From contig JAFZLE010000208.1 in assembly GCA_017551645.1 (NCBI GenBank), forward strand, positions 1 to 11,181: a stretch of 11,181 nucleotides of DNA. The letters run 5' to 3'. Position 1 is the stretch's first letter; the number at the start of each line of letters is the position of its first letter. Of the stretch, positions 1 through 7,159 are shown piece after piece. The translations under genes were made by a program, and so were the position numbers. Source of the stretch: Clostridia bacterium. GTDB taxonomy: Bacteria; Bacillota; Clostridia; Christensenellales; Aristaeellaceae. The notes under the pieces are model-generated. The model was given only the letters and a program-made list of their open reading frames with translations. It ran no database searches and had not been told where the DNA came from.

Positions 1-1
1 G

Positions 2-1201
2 GCGCACTGGTCCGAGATCATAATGGCTCCTGACAGTGAGCATATGAGCTGGACGGCGCTGCTTAAGAACATGACCTGCGTGGTAGGCATCGGTAAGCTC
101 GTAAGATACCCCGATAAATACGTGATCGAAAACGTACAGGTAATCAGCTCGGACGAGTCGTTCAAGCCAGACCCGGAGCATGAGGGCTGCATCATTCCTC
201 TGCCTTTCAAAGGCGGAGAAGTCAAGCAGTTCGTGAAGGGCGGTACGGCCGTGTCGCAGGTAGGCGGCGCCAGCCTGTATGAGGCGCTTCCCAACAGCGT
301 GGTGCAGGACCTTACGGGAGACGGTATGACAGGGATCACGCATTGCCCCGGTTATGAAGAGACTACCATTTTCTCTCCCGATGAAAAACTTGGCCTTGTA
401 ATGAGTACGCGTAATTCCCCGGCGACAAACTGCGCTGTGCTGGGGCTTATGCCGAGGCCTTATGCCCCCCATACCATGTCTATGATGTATAATTACATTT
501 ACATGTATGCCATAGCAGGCTCACGCTTTTTCAGAAAAGGCAATATAGGGCCCGTGCTTATAGACATAGAGAAATCGACAAATGATCCCAACTATTTTGG
601 TGTGCCGCTTAACGACCCGGAAGAATTATGGGTATACCATTCGCCGATGTCCTGGCATCCGGATGGCAAAAAGGTCATGTGGCAGGAGCAGATGCGCGGC
701 GGCAGCCAGCCACGTATACGTATTGCCGAGCTGTTGGATTATGTGCCGGGCGAAACCGTTCCCGCTCAGCCGACGCCTGACGACATTCCGTATGCGAAGC
801 CGGAACCCGCCCTTGGCGCGATCCACAGACCCATGGCCGGCAAGGTCATGGGCAAGCACAGCGGATTCATGACGTTTGAACCTGTATGGCAGATGAAAAA
901 TGGGGCAATGGTGGGCAAGAACACGACCACATATTGCAACTATACCGATGACGGGAAAGATTTCTACAACGGCACCGAATCTGTCGAGATGTGCGAGGAT
1001 CATTCCGTCATATACACCGGAAACGTTACTCTCGAAGGCGAACACAAGGGCAGGATGGATCTGAGGATCGCGTTCACCGCCGGCGGGTATTCCAACCCGC
1101 CCCGCCTCAACAAGGCGCTGGACGAGGACGGCCTGCCAGTCAGCAGAGGATACGCCGAGTACAACGGCAAGCGCCTAAACGTAGAGGATATGCGAGAATA
1201 G
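2..1201 (+). CDS. 3' part of a beta-propeller-like protein (PD40/TolB-like motifs), function unknown
   Basis: The reading frame is open from the first complete codon (position 2) to a TAG at 1199-1201, giving 399 visible residues. The ATG at 23 lies inside a continuing frame (AHWSEII precedes it), so the true start is upstream of the window. Repeated short motifs of the type aromatic-x-PDxxxxxxW/V are visible: APDSEHMSWT near the left end, FSPDEKLGLVM about a third of the way in, and SWHPDGKKVMW about 220 residues in. These resemble PD40/WD40-like blades of TolB-type beta-propellers, which bind proteins or glycans. The last 130 or so residues look like a beta-rich domain without propeller motifs. 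The protein precedes a sugar isomerase and two glycosidases on the same strand, so a role in glycan metabolism is plausible, but this is inference. I do not recognise a characterised family. The N-terminus, and any signal peptide, cannot be seen. Confidence 0.75.
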   Translation, partial: AHWSEIIMAPDSEHMSWTALLKNMTCVVGIGKLVRYPDKYVIENVQVISSDESFKPDPEHEGCIIPLPFKGGEVKQFVKGGTAVSQVGGASLYEALPNSVVQDLTGDGMTGITHCPGYEETTIFSPDEKLGLVMSTRNSPATNCAVLGLMPRPYAPHTMSMMYNYIYMYAIAGSRFFRKGNIGPVLIDIEKSTNDPNYFGVPLNDPEELWVYHSPMSWHPDGKKVMWQEQMRGGSQPRIRIAELLDYVPGETVPAQPTPDDIPYAKPEPALGAIHRPMAGKVMGKHSGFMTFEPVWQMKNGAMVGKNTTTYCNYTDDGKDFYNGTESVEMCEDHSVIYTGNVTLEGEHKGRMDLRIAFTAGGYSNPPRLNKALDEDGLPVSRGYAEYNGKRLNVEDMRE

Positions 1202-1208
1202 AGCGAAC

Positions 1209-1239
1209 AGCCGGCAGACGCATTTAGCGCCAGCCGGCT
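1209..1239 (+). terminator. Hairpin between the propeller gene and the isomerase gene
   Basis: AGCCGGC (1209-1215) pairs perfectly with GCCGGCT (1233-1239). Inside it, CGC (1219-1221) can pair with GCG (1227-1229), closing a 5-base loop. It starts 7 bases after the stop codon of the upstream gene. The sequence that follows (TATCAGATTG) is not a clear U-tract, so this may be a weak terminator, an attenuator or an RNA-stabilising stem rather than a full intrinsic terminator. It may reduce or separate expression of the downstream genes from the propeller gene. Confidence 0.5.
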
Positions 1240-1281
1240 TATCAGATTGTAAAGGCTTATAACACAGTCAATCTGGAACAC

Positions 1282-1287
1282 AGAGGA
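1282..1287 (+). promoter_or_regulatory. Ribosome binding site of the isomerase gene
   Basis: AGAGGA lies 7 bases before the ATG at 1295 and supports that start. No clear promoter could be picked out in the 93-base gap before it. Confidence 0.6.
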
Positions 1288-1294
1288 CGCGCAA

Positions 1295-2140
1295 ATGAAA
1301 AAAGCAGTACAGCAGATAATGCTGGGTAAAGTGACACGAAATGAAGCTTGTGCCCGGCACGCGCTTCAAACTGTCAAGGCCGCCGGATACGACGGCCTTG
1401 AACTCAATCGTTTCATGATACACCCGACTTCCCTGATGGTCAGGATGATGACCAGAGCCGCGGGAATGCCTGTGGGAAACGGCGGTAAATTGAACTGGGC
1501 GGAGCTGGTACGGGAAAGCGGGCTGCCTGTAATCAGCCTGCATACGGATCTGGGCAGCTTGGAAAGAGAAACGGAAAAGATCGCGGAGGAAGCGAAAGCC
1601 TTCGGTACCGATTATCTTGTCATTACTGGTATGTACCGATTTGATTACGGCAGCGAGCAGGCAGTGCTGGATCTGGCAAAGAGGCTCAACAAAGCAGGTG
1701 AAGCCTTGAAAAAAGCGGGCATTACTCTGCTGTACCATAACCATAATGTGGAATTGCTGCAGGTAAAGCCAGGCGTCAGGGCATACGATGTGCTGCTTTC
1801 CGGGACCGACCCGGCTTATGTAGGCTTTGAATTTGACAGCTACTGGTTTGCCGACGGAGGCGCCGACGCCAAGGAATGGATGCTGCGCCTGGGCAGCCGG
1901 ATGAAGCTCTGGCATGTTACTGACAGGGGATTCAGACAGTCACGCCCCGCAATGACGCCTATTCTGAAAGCGGACAGTGTGGAACTGGGAACCGGAAGCA
2001 TGGAATTGGATGAGCTTTTGACTGTCGCAAAGTCTATCGGAACTGATGCAATCGTATTGGAAAGCCATAAGAACTGGATAGACAAAGACCCGTTGAAGAG
2101 CCTGGCTGTCAGCGCCAAATGGCTGAATGAGAGGTTATAA
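1295..2140 (+). CDS. Sugar phosphate isomerase/epimerase, TIM-barrel (AP endonuclease 2-like) family
   Basis: The 281-residue product has the usual length for this family, a (beta/alpha)8 barrel with a divalent metal used for aldose-ketose isomerisation or C3 epimerisation of sugars and inositols. Candidate metal or substrate ligands are visible in barrel order: E36 in GLELNRF, H83 in SLHTD, H149 and H151 in LLYHNHN, E179/D181 in FEFDSYW, H207 in LWHVTD and E256 in VLESHKNW. There is no signal peptide, so it is cytoplasmic. The ATG at 1295 has a ribosome binding site. The stop codon is one base before the start of the GH78 gene, so the two are probably translationally coupled. By context it may convert a sugar released by the downstream glycosidases. 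Myo-inosose-type or hydroxypyruvate-type enzymes share the fold, so the substrate is unknown. Confidence 0.85.
   Translation: MKKAVQQIMLGKVTRNEACARHALQTVKAAGYDGLELNRFMIHPTSLMVRMMTRAAGMPVGNGGKLNWAELVRESGLPVISLHTDLGSLERETEKIAEEAKAFGTDYLVITGMYRFDYGSEQAVLDLAKRLNKAGEALKKAGITLLYHNHNVELLQVKPGVRAYDVLLSGTDPAYVGFEFDSYWFADGGADAKEWMLRLGSRMKLWHVTDRGFRQSRPAMTPILKADSVELGTGSMELDELLTVAKSIGTDAIVLESHKNWIDKDPLKSLAVSAKWLNERL
2129..2134 (+). promoter_or_regulatory. Ribosome binding site that decides the GH78 start
   Basis: GAGAGG lies inside the last codons of the isomerase gene and 7 bases before the ATG at 2142. It favours that ATG over the in-frame ATG at 2127, which would overlap the isomerase and has no comparable site. 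Confidence 0.6.
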
Positions 2141-2141
2141 G

Positions 2142-4427
2142 ATGAAAGTGATCAACGGCACGATGCCAGATAAGTGGCTGGCAAAATGGATCAACCCAGA
2201 GCTGCCGCATGATGTTAACGAGAGGCAGCCCGCGTCTGTTTTGCGCCGCAGGTTTACTCTGGATACGAAGAATGAGGCAAAGTTGTTCATAACATGTCAC
2301 GGGCTGTACGTTGCCGAGATCAACGGCATGCGGGTGGGTGAGTTCGTGCTGGCTCCGGGAACGGGGGATTACAACAGGCGCCTCACGGTTCAGGCATATG
2401 ACGTTTCGTCAATGCTGCGTATAGGCGAGAATGAGATAGTCGTCACGCTGGGTGACGGCTGGTACCGCGGCCATGTGGGCATAGACGGCCTGAGCAATTA
2501 CTATGGTTCGGATATTGCTCTGCTGTGCCAGTTGGAGATGGGCGGCAAGGCCATACTGGTCAGTGACGAAAACTGGGAAGGAAGCCAAAGCGGGCCGACG
2601 CGATTAAATGACCTGCAAATAGGCGAAGACTATGATGCAAGGATGGAGCAGATCTCCGATTGGCACGCGGTTTCTGTCCTTGATTTCGACTATGACAATC
2701 TGGCTGCCACACAGAGTGTGCCTATTCTGGAACAGGAGCGCTTTCCGGGCAGGCTTATGAAAACCCCAAACGGGGAGACCATCATTGATTTCGGCCAGAA
2801 TCTGGCGGGTTACACGGAGCTGCGCCTGACCGCCAAAGCCGGACAGAGAGTATCTTTATGGCATGGCGAAACACTGGATGAAAACGGTAATTTCACCCAA
2901 AGCAATTACGATCCTGTCGAGCGCAACAAAGGCGGTATTCCCCAAAGGCTCAGGTATGTTTGCAAAGACGGACTGAATACCTGGAGACCGAGCTTCACGA
3001 TATTTGGTTTTCGATACGCTAAGATCGAGACAGAGGCGGATCTGTCCACGGCATCTTTCACGGCTGTAGCCGTGTATTCCCAAATGCCGCAGACCGGTTA
3101 TTTCACCTGCGGCAACGAGGACGTGAACAGGCTGTTCCTCAACAGCCTATGGAGCATGCGCTCCAATTTTTGCGACATTCCAACCGACTGCCCGACACGT
3201 GAACGCGCGGGTTGGACGGGGGACGCAGGCGCGTTTGCCCCGACAGCCGTATACCTGGCGGATTGCTATCCCGTGCTGCGCAAGTGGCTGGGTGAATGCC
3301 GCCTGGCCCAGGGTGAAAACGGACTGGTGCAGAATATAGCGCCGGTGAACAATTCGGGCAGCGCGTATTCCAAAATGATCCAGGGCGCCGCAGGCTGGGG
3401 AGACGCATGTATAATAGTTCCCTGGGCGCTGTATGAAGCCTATGGGGATACTTCCATTCTGGAAGAAAACTACGACATGATGTGCCGCTGGCTGGAGTTT
3501 TGCGGCAATCGTGCGGCCGGTGCCACCCGTCCCCAGAATGAAAACAATCCATGGAAGGAATATCTGGCGGATCAGGGTTTCCATTTCGGCGAATGGTGCC
3601 AGCCTGACGTGGACAACGCCGCCGAAATGCAAAAAGCAATAACGGTAGGGGTGCCTGAAGTGGCGACCGCCTATTATTTCAGATCCGCGTCGCTTCTGTC
3701 AATAATCGCTGGGATACTTGGAAAAGCGGAGGACGGGGAAAAATACCTGAAGATCGCCGAAAACGTTAAGAAGGCTTACCGTTTTACCTGCACCAGTAAT
3801 GGCAAAATCGAATCTGAGCGTCAGTGCGAATACGTAAGACCCATTGCGTTCGGGCTGCTGGAAGGCGATGAAGTACAGGAGGCCGCAGACACACTTGACG
3901 ATCTTGTCGTCAGAAATGGTTACCACTTGAACACCGGTTTCCTGTCAACGCCATATCTGTGCTCAGTATTGGCGGACAACGGCCATGTGGAAACGGCATA
4001 CAAACTGCTCCTGCAAGAGGATTGCCCCGGCTGGCTGTACGCGGTGAAGCATGGAGCTACTACCGTATGGGAAACATGGGACGCGATACGGCTTGACGGC
4101 ACCGTGCACGATTCTTTTAACCACTATTCATACGGAGCCATTTCAGGCTGGCTGTTCAGCGGTGTTTGCGGCATCAGGCTCAGCGCGGGCAGATTGACGA
4201 TTCAGTCAAAACCGCATCCGTCACTTGGCTTTGCGTCTGCCGTCTGGGAATCTCCTTATGGCCGTATTGAAAGCTCATGGAAGTATGAAGGGGATCGTCT
4301 GGTTTTGGATGTATCAATCCCTGACAGGCTGGAGAGTGAAGTGATTTGGCCTGATGGCAGTTCAGAACACCTGTGCTCTGGAAAACATCACAAGGAAATT
4401 GAACAACGTATCGACACTCGAAAATGA
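2142..4427 (+). CDS. GH78 alpha-L-rhamnosidase-type glycoside hydrolase
   Basis: The 761-residue product has the layout of bacterial GH78 enzymes, which remove terminal alpha-L-rhamnose by an inverting mechanism. In order: an N-terminal beta-sandwich (about 30-200, with FVLAPGTGDYN and TLGDGWYRGHVG), a second beta domain (about 200-305, with IDFGQNLAG), an (alpha/alpha)6 catalytic barrel (about 315-660) and a C-terminal beta domain. The key motif DCPTRERAGWTGD supplies D349, E354 and D361. These match in spacing the acidic residues D567, E572 and D579 known from Bacillus RhaB. E644 in GATTVWETWD matches the catalytic base Glu. All key acids are present, so it should be active. There is no signal peptide, implying cytoplasmic action on imported oligosaccharides or glycosides. 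Its stop overlaps the first ATG of the next frame. The in-frame ATG at 2127 is a less likely start. Rhamnogalacturonan fragments or rhamnosylated plant glycosides are the likely substrates (inference). Confidence 0.9.
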   Translation: MKVINGTMPDKWLAKWINPELPHDVNERQPASVLRRRFTLDTKNEAKLFITCHGLYVAEINGMRVGEFVLAPGTGDYNRRLTVQAYDVSSMLRIGENEIVVTLGDGWYRGHVGIDGLSNYYGSDIALLCQLEMGGKAILVSDENWEGSQSGPTRLNDLQIGEDYDARMEQISDWHAVSVLDFDYDNLAATQSVPILEQERFPGRLMKTPNGETIIDFGQNLAGYTELRLTAKAGQRVSLWHGETLDENGNFTQSNYDPVERNKGGIPQRLRYVCKDGLNTWRPSFTIFGFRYAKIETEADLSTASFTAVAVYSQMPQTGYFTCGNEDVNRLFLNSLWSMRSNFCDIPTDCPTRERAGWTGDAGAFAPTAVYLADCYPVLRKWLGECRLAQGENGLVQNIAPVNNSGSAYSKMIQGAAGWGDACIIVPWALYEAYGDTSILEENYDMMCRWLEFCGNRAAGATRPQNENNPWKEYLADQGFHFGEWCQPDVDNAAEMQKAITVGVPEVATAYYFRSASLLSIIAGILGKAEDGEKYLKIAENVKKAYRFTCTSNGKIESERQCEYVRPIAFGLLEGDEVQEAADTLDDLVVRNGYHLNTGFLSTPYLCSVLADNGHVETAYKLLLQEDCPGWLYAVKHGATTVWETWDAIRLDGTVHDSFNHYSYGAISGWLFSGVCGIRLSAGRLTIQSKPHPSLGFASAVWESPYGRIESSWKYEGDRLVLDVSIPDRLESEVIWPDGSSEHLCSGKHHKEIEQRIDTRK

Positions 4428-4438
4428 TGAGGGCAGCC

Positions 4439-4443
4439 GGAGG
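4439..4443 (+). promoter_or_regulatory. Ribosome binding site that decides the GH43 start
   Basis: GGAGG lies 10 bases before the ATG at 4454. The upstream in-frame ATGs at 4424 and 4427 have no such site and would add about ten residues (MMRAAGGKKE) before the point where GH43 proteins normally begin. Confidence 0.6.
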
Positions 4444-4453
4444 TAAGAAGGAA

Positions 4454-5953
4454 ATGATATACTGTAATCCGATACTGAGAGGTTTCCACCCGGATCCCAG
4501 CATATGCCGGGTCGACAAGGATTATTATCTGGTTGTGAGCTCTTTTGAGTACTTCCCGGGCATACCTGTATATCACAGCAGGGATCTGGTCAACTGGACA
4601 CATATAGGTAACTGCATCCGGCGGGCAGATGAATTCCCATACGAAAACGCCAAGGACAGCGGGGGAGTATGGGCTCCGACGATCAGATACAATGACGGAT
4701 ATTTCTATGTGACGGCCACATTTGACGGCTGCGGTAATTTTATCATAAGGGCGAAAGATCCTGCGGGTGAATGGTCAAGACCTGTATGGGTCAGGGAGGT
4801 AGGCGGGATCGATCCGTCGCTTTACTTTGAAAATGGACACGCATATTACTGCACGAATGAAAGACTCGACGGAAAAGACATGATCTCCATGCAGGAGATA
4901 GACATCGAGAGCGGTAAGATAACAGGAGAAAGGCGTTGTGTCTGGCGGGGCATAGGCGGCGGTTACATCGAAGCGCCGCATATATACCGTATAGGCGATT
5001 GGTACTACCTGCTTGTCGCCGAGGGCGGGACTTTTTATAACCACATGGCGAATATAGCCAGGAGCGGGGATTTGTGGGGGCCATACGAGAGCTGCCCGAA
5101 CAATCCGATCCTGACGAATATGTGCGACCCTACCAGGCAGGTCCAGTGCAGCGGACATGCTGACTTGATCGATGACGGTGAAGGCGGCTGGTGGGCAGTT
5201 CATCTGGGAACCCGGCTCGCGCGGCGAACCATGACGCATCTTGGCAGGGAAACCTTCCTGACGCCGGTCGTTTGGAAAGACGGCTGGCCGATGTGCGGCC
5301 ATGACCGTAAAACTGTATTGCTCGAGGAAGGTCCCATTTCTGCACGGCAAGAACCTGTAAAAGGCTTTGCGGCGGATATGGAAAAGACGGAATGGGAACC
5401 CGAATGGATATTCCTGAGAAACCCTGATATGCAAAAATATCGAAGAATGGACGGGAACATCATCCTTTCGCCGTCTGTGGACACAATGGATGGCAAACGA
5501 CCCACATTTGCCGCTGTCCGGCCGATAGATTTTGATTGTGTGACGGATGCTGTTTTTGACTTTTCCAATTGCAGACCAGGTGATGAGGCAGGCCTTGCCG
5601 TCAGGCTTGAAAGCTCGTATTACATAACATGCGTATGCGGAATCGGCGACTCGGGAAGGGAGCTAAGGCTTACGTTGAGAGCTGAGGATATACGGCATGA
5701 GGTGGCGGCAGCGACCATTCCCGACGGACGTATAAATCTGCGTATGAGCGCTGATAAAGAGAAATACACGTTTGCCTATTCCGTAGATAATAATAGATTT
5801 GAGGTACTCGGAAGCGTATCGACCAGGTTTGTCTCTATAGATATAGCAGGCAGATGCTTTACCGGGACGGTTATAGGCTTATATACTTCTTCGGAGGAGC
5901 AAAGCGGGGCTGAAATGACGGTCTACAAATTCGAAATCTTACCGTCAGCGTAG
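4454..5953 (+). CDS. GH43 beta-xylosidase/alpha-L-arabinofuranosidase-type glycoside hydrolase
   Basis: The 499-residue product opens directly with the GH43 signature YCNPILRGFHPDPS. GH43 enzymes are five-bladed propellers that invert at xylosides or arabinosides. The three catalytic acids are visible: D14 (base, in FHPDPS), D120 (pKa modulator, in GGIDPSLY) and E173 (acid, in YIEAPHIY). Additional family motifs are EGGTFYNHM and QCSGHADL. After about residue 310 there is a beta-sandwich (with EWIFLRNP and AGLAVRLES) typical of the C-terminal domain of two-domain GH43 beta-xylosidases (subfamily 11/12-like). No signal peptide is seen, so it should act inside the cell with the GH78 enzyme. The start at 4454 was chosen for its GGAGG and the family N-terminus; longer forms from 4424 are possible. 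Sequence alone does not separate xylosidase from arabinofuranosidase. Confidence 0.9.
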   Translation: MIYCNPILRGFHPDPSICRVDKDYYLVVSSFEYFPGIPVYHSRDLVNWTHIGNCIRRADEFPYENAKDSGGVWAPTIRYNDGYFYVTATFDGCGNFIIRAKDPAGEWSRPVWVREVGGIDPSLYFENGHAYYCTNERLDGKDMISMQEIDIESGKITGERRCVWRGIGGGYIEAPHIYRIGDWYYLLVAEGGTFYNHMANIARSGDLWGPYESCPNNPILTNMCDPTRQVQCSGHADLIDDGEGGWWAVHLGTRLARRTMTHLGRETFLTPVVWKDGWPMCGHDRKTVLLEEGPISARQEPVKGFAADMEKTEWEPEWIFLRNPDMQKYRRMDGNIILSPSVDTMDGKRPTFAAVRPIDFDCVTDAVFDFSNCRPGDEAGLAVRLESSYYITCVCGIGDSGRELRLTLRAEDIRHEVAAATIPDGRINLRMSADKEKYTFAYSVDNNRFEVLGSVSTRFVSIDIAGRCFTGTVIGLYTSSEEQSGAEMTVYKFEILPSA

Positions 5954-5964
5954 AGGAAAGGACT

Positions 5965-6528
5965 ATGGGAAAAAGATTGATTTTCATCGGCTCCAGTGTA
6001 TGTGTAGGCAGCGGCGCGAGCGGCAACCGCGGCTGGAGCACTCTGCTGGCGGAACGCCTTGAAAAGCAGGGATGGGTTTCGAGGAATTGTGCTATCGGAG
6101 GCCAGACGACGACGGACATCCTTTTGCGCCTTGACCGGGATGTGATCCAGTACCATCCAGATATGTGCATTGTGGGGCTCGGGCTCGCGAACGAGGGATT
6201 ACCCGCAACGGACGATATTTTTTCAGCCAGAATCGTCCAGGGTGTCTTTGAGCACAATCTGAAGAAGATCGTTGAGGCGTTGCAAAAAGCAGATATCCGT
6301 GTAATGCTGGGTGGGGTATATCCGCATAATCGCTATAAGGATTTCCAGTATGAGATCCTGAAGGAAACGGATAGCAATATGGCCCTATGGAGTGCTCCGG
6401 TGTTTCGGTGGCTACCCGCTCTCGATGATGGCAAAGGCCACTTCAAAGAGGAAATGTACTTTGATGCCGGGCACCCTAATGATATTGGATATCTGACCAT
6501 GTACGATCAGATACCTGAGATTAGGTAG
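5965..6528 (+). CDS. SGNH/GDSL-family hydrolase, probable carbohydrate esterase
   Basis: This 187-residue protein has the SGNH blocks. Block I is IGSSVCVGSG, with nucleophile S11; the usual GDS is GSS here. Block II is AIGGQTT (G45/G46), block III is GLGLANEG (N76) and block V is DAGHPND (D167 and H170). These form the Ser-Asp-His site and oxyanion hole of small esterases, many of which remove acetyl groups from plant glycans. There is no signal peptide. The ATG at 5965 is preceded by AGAGG (5952-5956) overlapping the GH43 stop and only 11 bases follow that stop, so it is the last gene of the same transcript. The tail after the catalytic His is only about 17 residues, rather short. Deacetylation of the oligosaccharide before the glycosidases act is the most sensible role (inference). 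Lipase or thioesterase activity is not excluded. Confidence 0.85.
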   Translation: MGKRLIFIGSSVCVGSGASGNRGWSTLLAERLEKQGWVSRNCAIGGQTTTDILLRLDRDVIQYHPDMCIVGLGLANEGLPATDDIFSARIVQGVFEHNLKKIVEALQKADIRVMLGGVYPHNRYKDFQYEILKETDSNMALWSAPVFRWLPALDDGKGHFKEEMYFDAGHPNDIGYLTMYDQIPEIR

Positions 6529-6615
6529 ATAACGATTTTGTGGAGTATTTAATCTGCGAATGAGTATAATACATTACAGGCTTGATGATATGTTAAAATG
6601 GGTTAACCCTTAATC

Positions 6616-6665
6616 TGCTAACAAAGTTGTTTTACCGACAAACGACCTAACAACTTTTGTTAGCA
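6616..6665. repeat. Inverted repeat with 16/17-base arms
   Basis: The left arm TGCTAACAAAGTTGTT (6616-6631) is the reverse complement of AACAACTTTTGTTAGCA (6649-6665) except for one extra base, with a 17-base loop. There is no U-tract after it on either strand, so it is not a standard terminator. The right arm merges into a perfect 12-base palindrome TTAGCATGCTAA (6660-6671), and TGCTAA occurs again at 6677-6682. It could be a recombination or protein-binding site, or a structured RNA element. Confidence 0.7.
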
Positions 6666-6719
6666 TGCTAATAATTTGCTAATATCACCCCTCGACATGG
6701 GGCGACTCAAATCGACAGA

Positions 6720-6789
6720 TATCGACATAGTGCCTAATTATCTCCTTCAAAAAGCCGCAAAAACTAGCAAAAATCGACAAAAACAGACC
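6720..6789. repeat. Imperfect direct repeat, copy 1
   Basis: This 70-base unit matches 6871-6940 at about 54 of 70 positions by hand alignment without gaps. The most conserved parts are TATCGACATRGTG, AATTATCTCC and CAAAAATCGACA. The start-to-start distance is 151 bases, and similarity extends weakly about 10 bases to the left. Confidence 0.75.
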
Positions 6790-6870
6790 AAAGTCGGTAT
6801 CGCTCCTAAAATAAAGACAAAACGTTCTAATTCCGCCAAGGGCGGTAATAAACCGACGAATACCGACAAA

Positions 6871-6940
6871 TATCGACATGGTGTCCAATTATCTCCGTCA
6901 AGTAGGCACAAAAACCTTCAAAAATCGACAGAAAAGCCCC
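6871..6940. repeat. Imperfect direct repeat, copy 2
   Basis: This is the partner of the unit at 6720-6789. On the - strand both copies read GGAGATAATT, then a short variable stretch, then CAC-N-ATGTCGATA, resembling a ribosome binding site and start codon, though the spacing of 13 bases is long. TCGACA and its variant CCGACA recur through 6692-6930 (TCGACA at 6692, 6712, 6722, 6774, 6873 and 6925). Confidence 0.75.
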
Positions 6941-7115
6941 GCCCAACATCAGTATTCACATTTGATGTTACTACCGGCTGATTAAGACGAGTGGATCGTT
7001 ATCAAAAGGATAGAAGGCCGCTAAAGAAGCGAAATAGAACCAGAATTATATAGTTATCAAAAAACTTCGCACTCAATCTAAACGTGGGTGTTAGATGATA
7101 TGATCAACAAGGACT

Positions 7116-7150
7116 ATAAGGGTGTGAGGTAGCTAACCTCACACCCTTAT
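7116..7150. terminator. Perfect 15-bp hairpin, probable terminator of the serine hydrolase operon
   Basis: ATAAGGGTGTGAGGT (7116-7130) pairs perfectly with ACCTCACACCCTTAT (7136-7150) around a 5-base loop. It lies 9 bases beyond the stop codon of the - strand serine hydrolase gene, the usual place for a terminator. The run of T after the stem is poor on the - strand and slightly better on the + strand (TTATTTGCTATATT). It may therefore work in both directions, also stopping transcription from the esterase side. Confidence 0.75.
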
Positions 7151-7159
7151 TTGCTATAT

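Larger units (their letters stand above)
6529..7115. other. Gene-free AT-rich region with repeats between convergent transcripts
   Basis: No convincing gene is present. A 101-codon + frame (TTG at 6676 to 6981) and a 64- to 67-codon - frame (ATG at 6879, to 6685) run through the repeats; they have biased Lys/Asn-rich or Phe-rich composition. From left to right the region holds a GGGTTAACCC palindrome at 6600-6609, a long inverted repeat, TGCTAA words, the TCGACA-rich direct repeats, and about 130 bases (6982-7115) in which I see nothing clear. It could be an intergenic dispersed repeat or the remains of a small mobile element. Confidence 0.6.

Noticed and set aside
626..1045. Long - frame opposite the propeller gene
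   Set aside because: It is a shadow of the strongly coding + frame, without a ribosome binding site or recognisable motifs.
1268..1915. 215-codon - frame opposite the isomerase gene
   Set aside because: The + frame carries the conserved isomerase metal-site motifs and the ribosome binding site. The antisense product has no recognisable feature.
3139..3639. Two - frames of over 160 codons opposite the GH78 gene
   Set aside because: They overlap the conserved catalytic barrel of GH78 on the other strand, and their low-complexity Arg/Pro-rich content is typical of antisense frames.
6565..6570. TATAAT as a promoter -10 in the gene-free region
   Set aside because: No acceptable -35 at 16-18 bases and no gene downstream to be driven.
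6685..6888. 67-codon - frame (64 codons from the ATG at 6879)
   Set aside because: It runs through both direct repeats in different frames, is Phe-rich by composition and has an over-long spacing from GGAG to the start. Kept only as part of the repeat finding.
6692..6930. CRISPR array
   Set aside because: TCGACA words are only six bases with irregular spacing, and the longer units occur just twice and are imperfect. There are no regular repeats and spacers.
6676..6981. 101-codon + frame in the repeat region
   Set aside because: TTG start without a ribosome binding site, Lys/Asn-rich composition that follows from A-rich repeats, and no recognisable domain.
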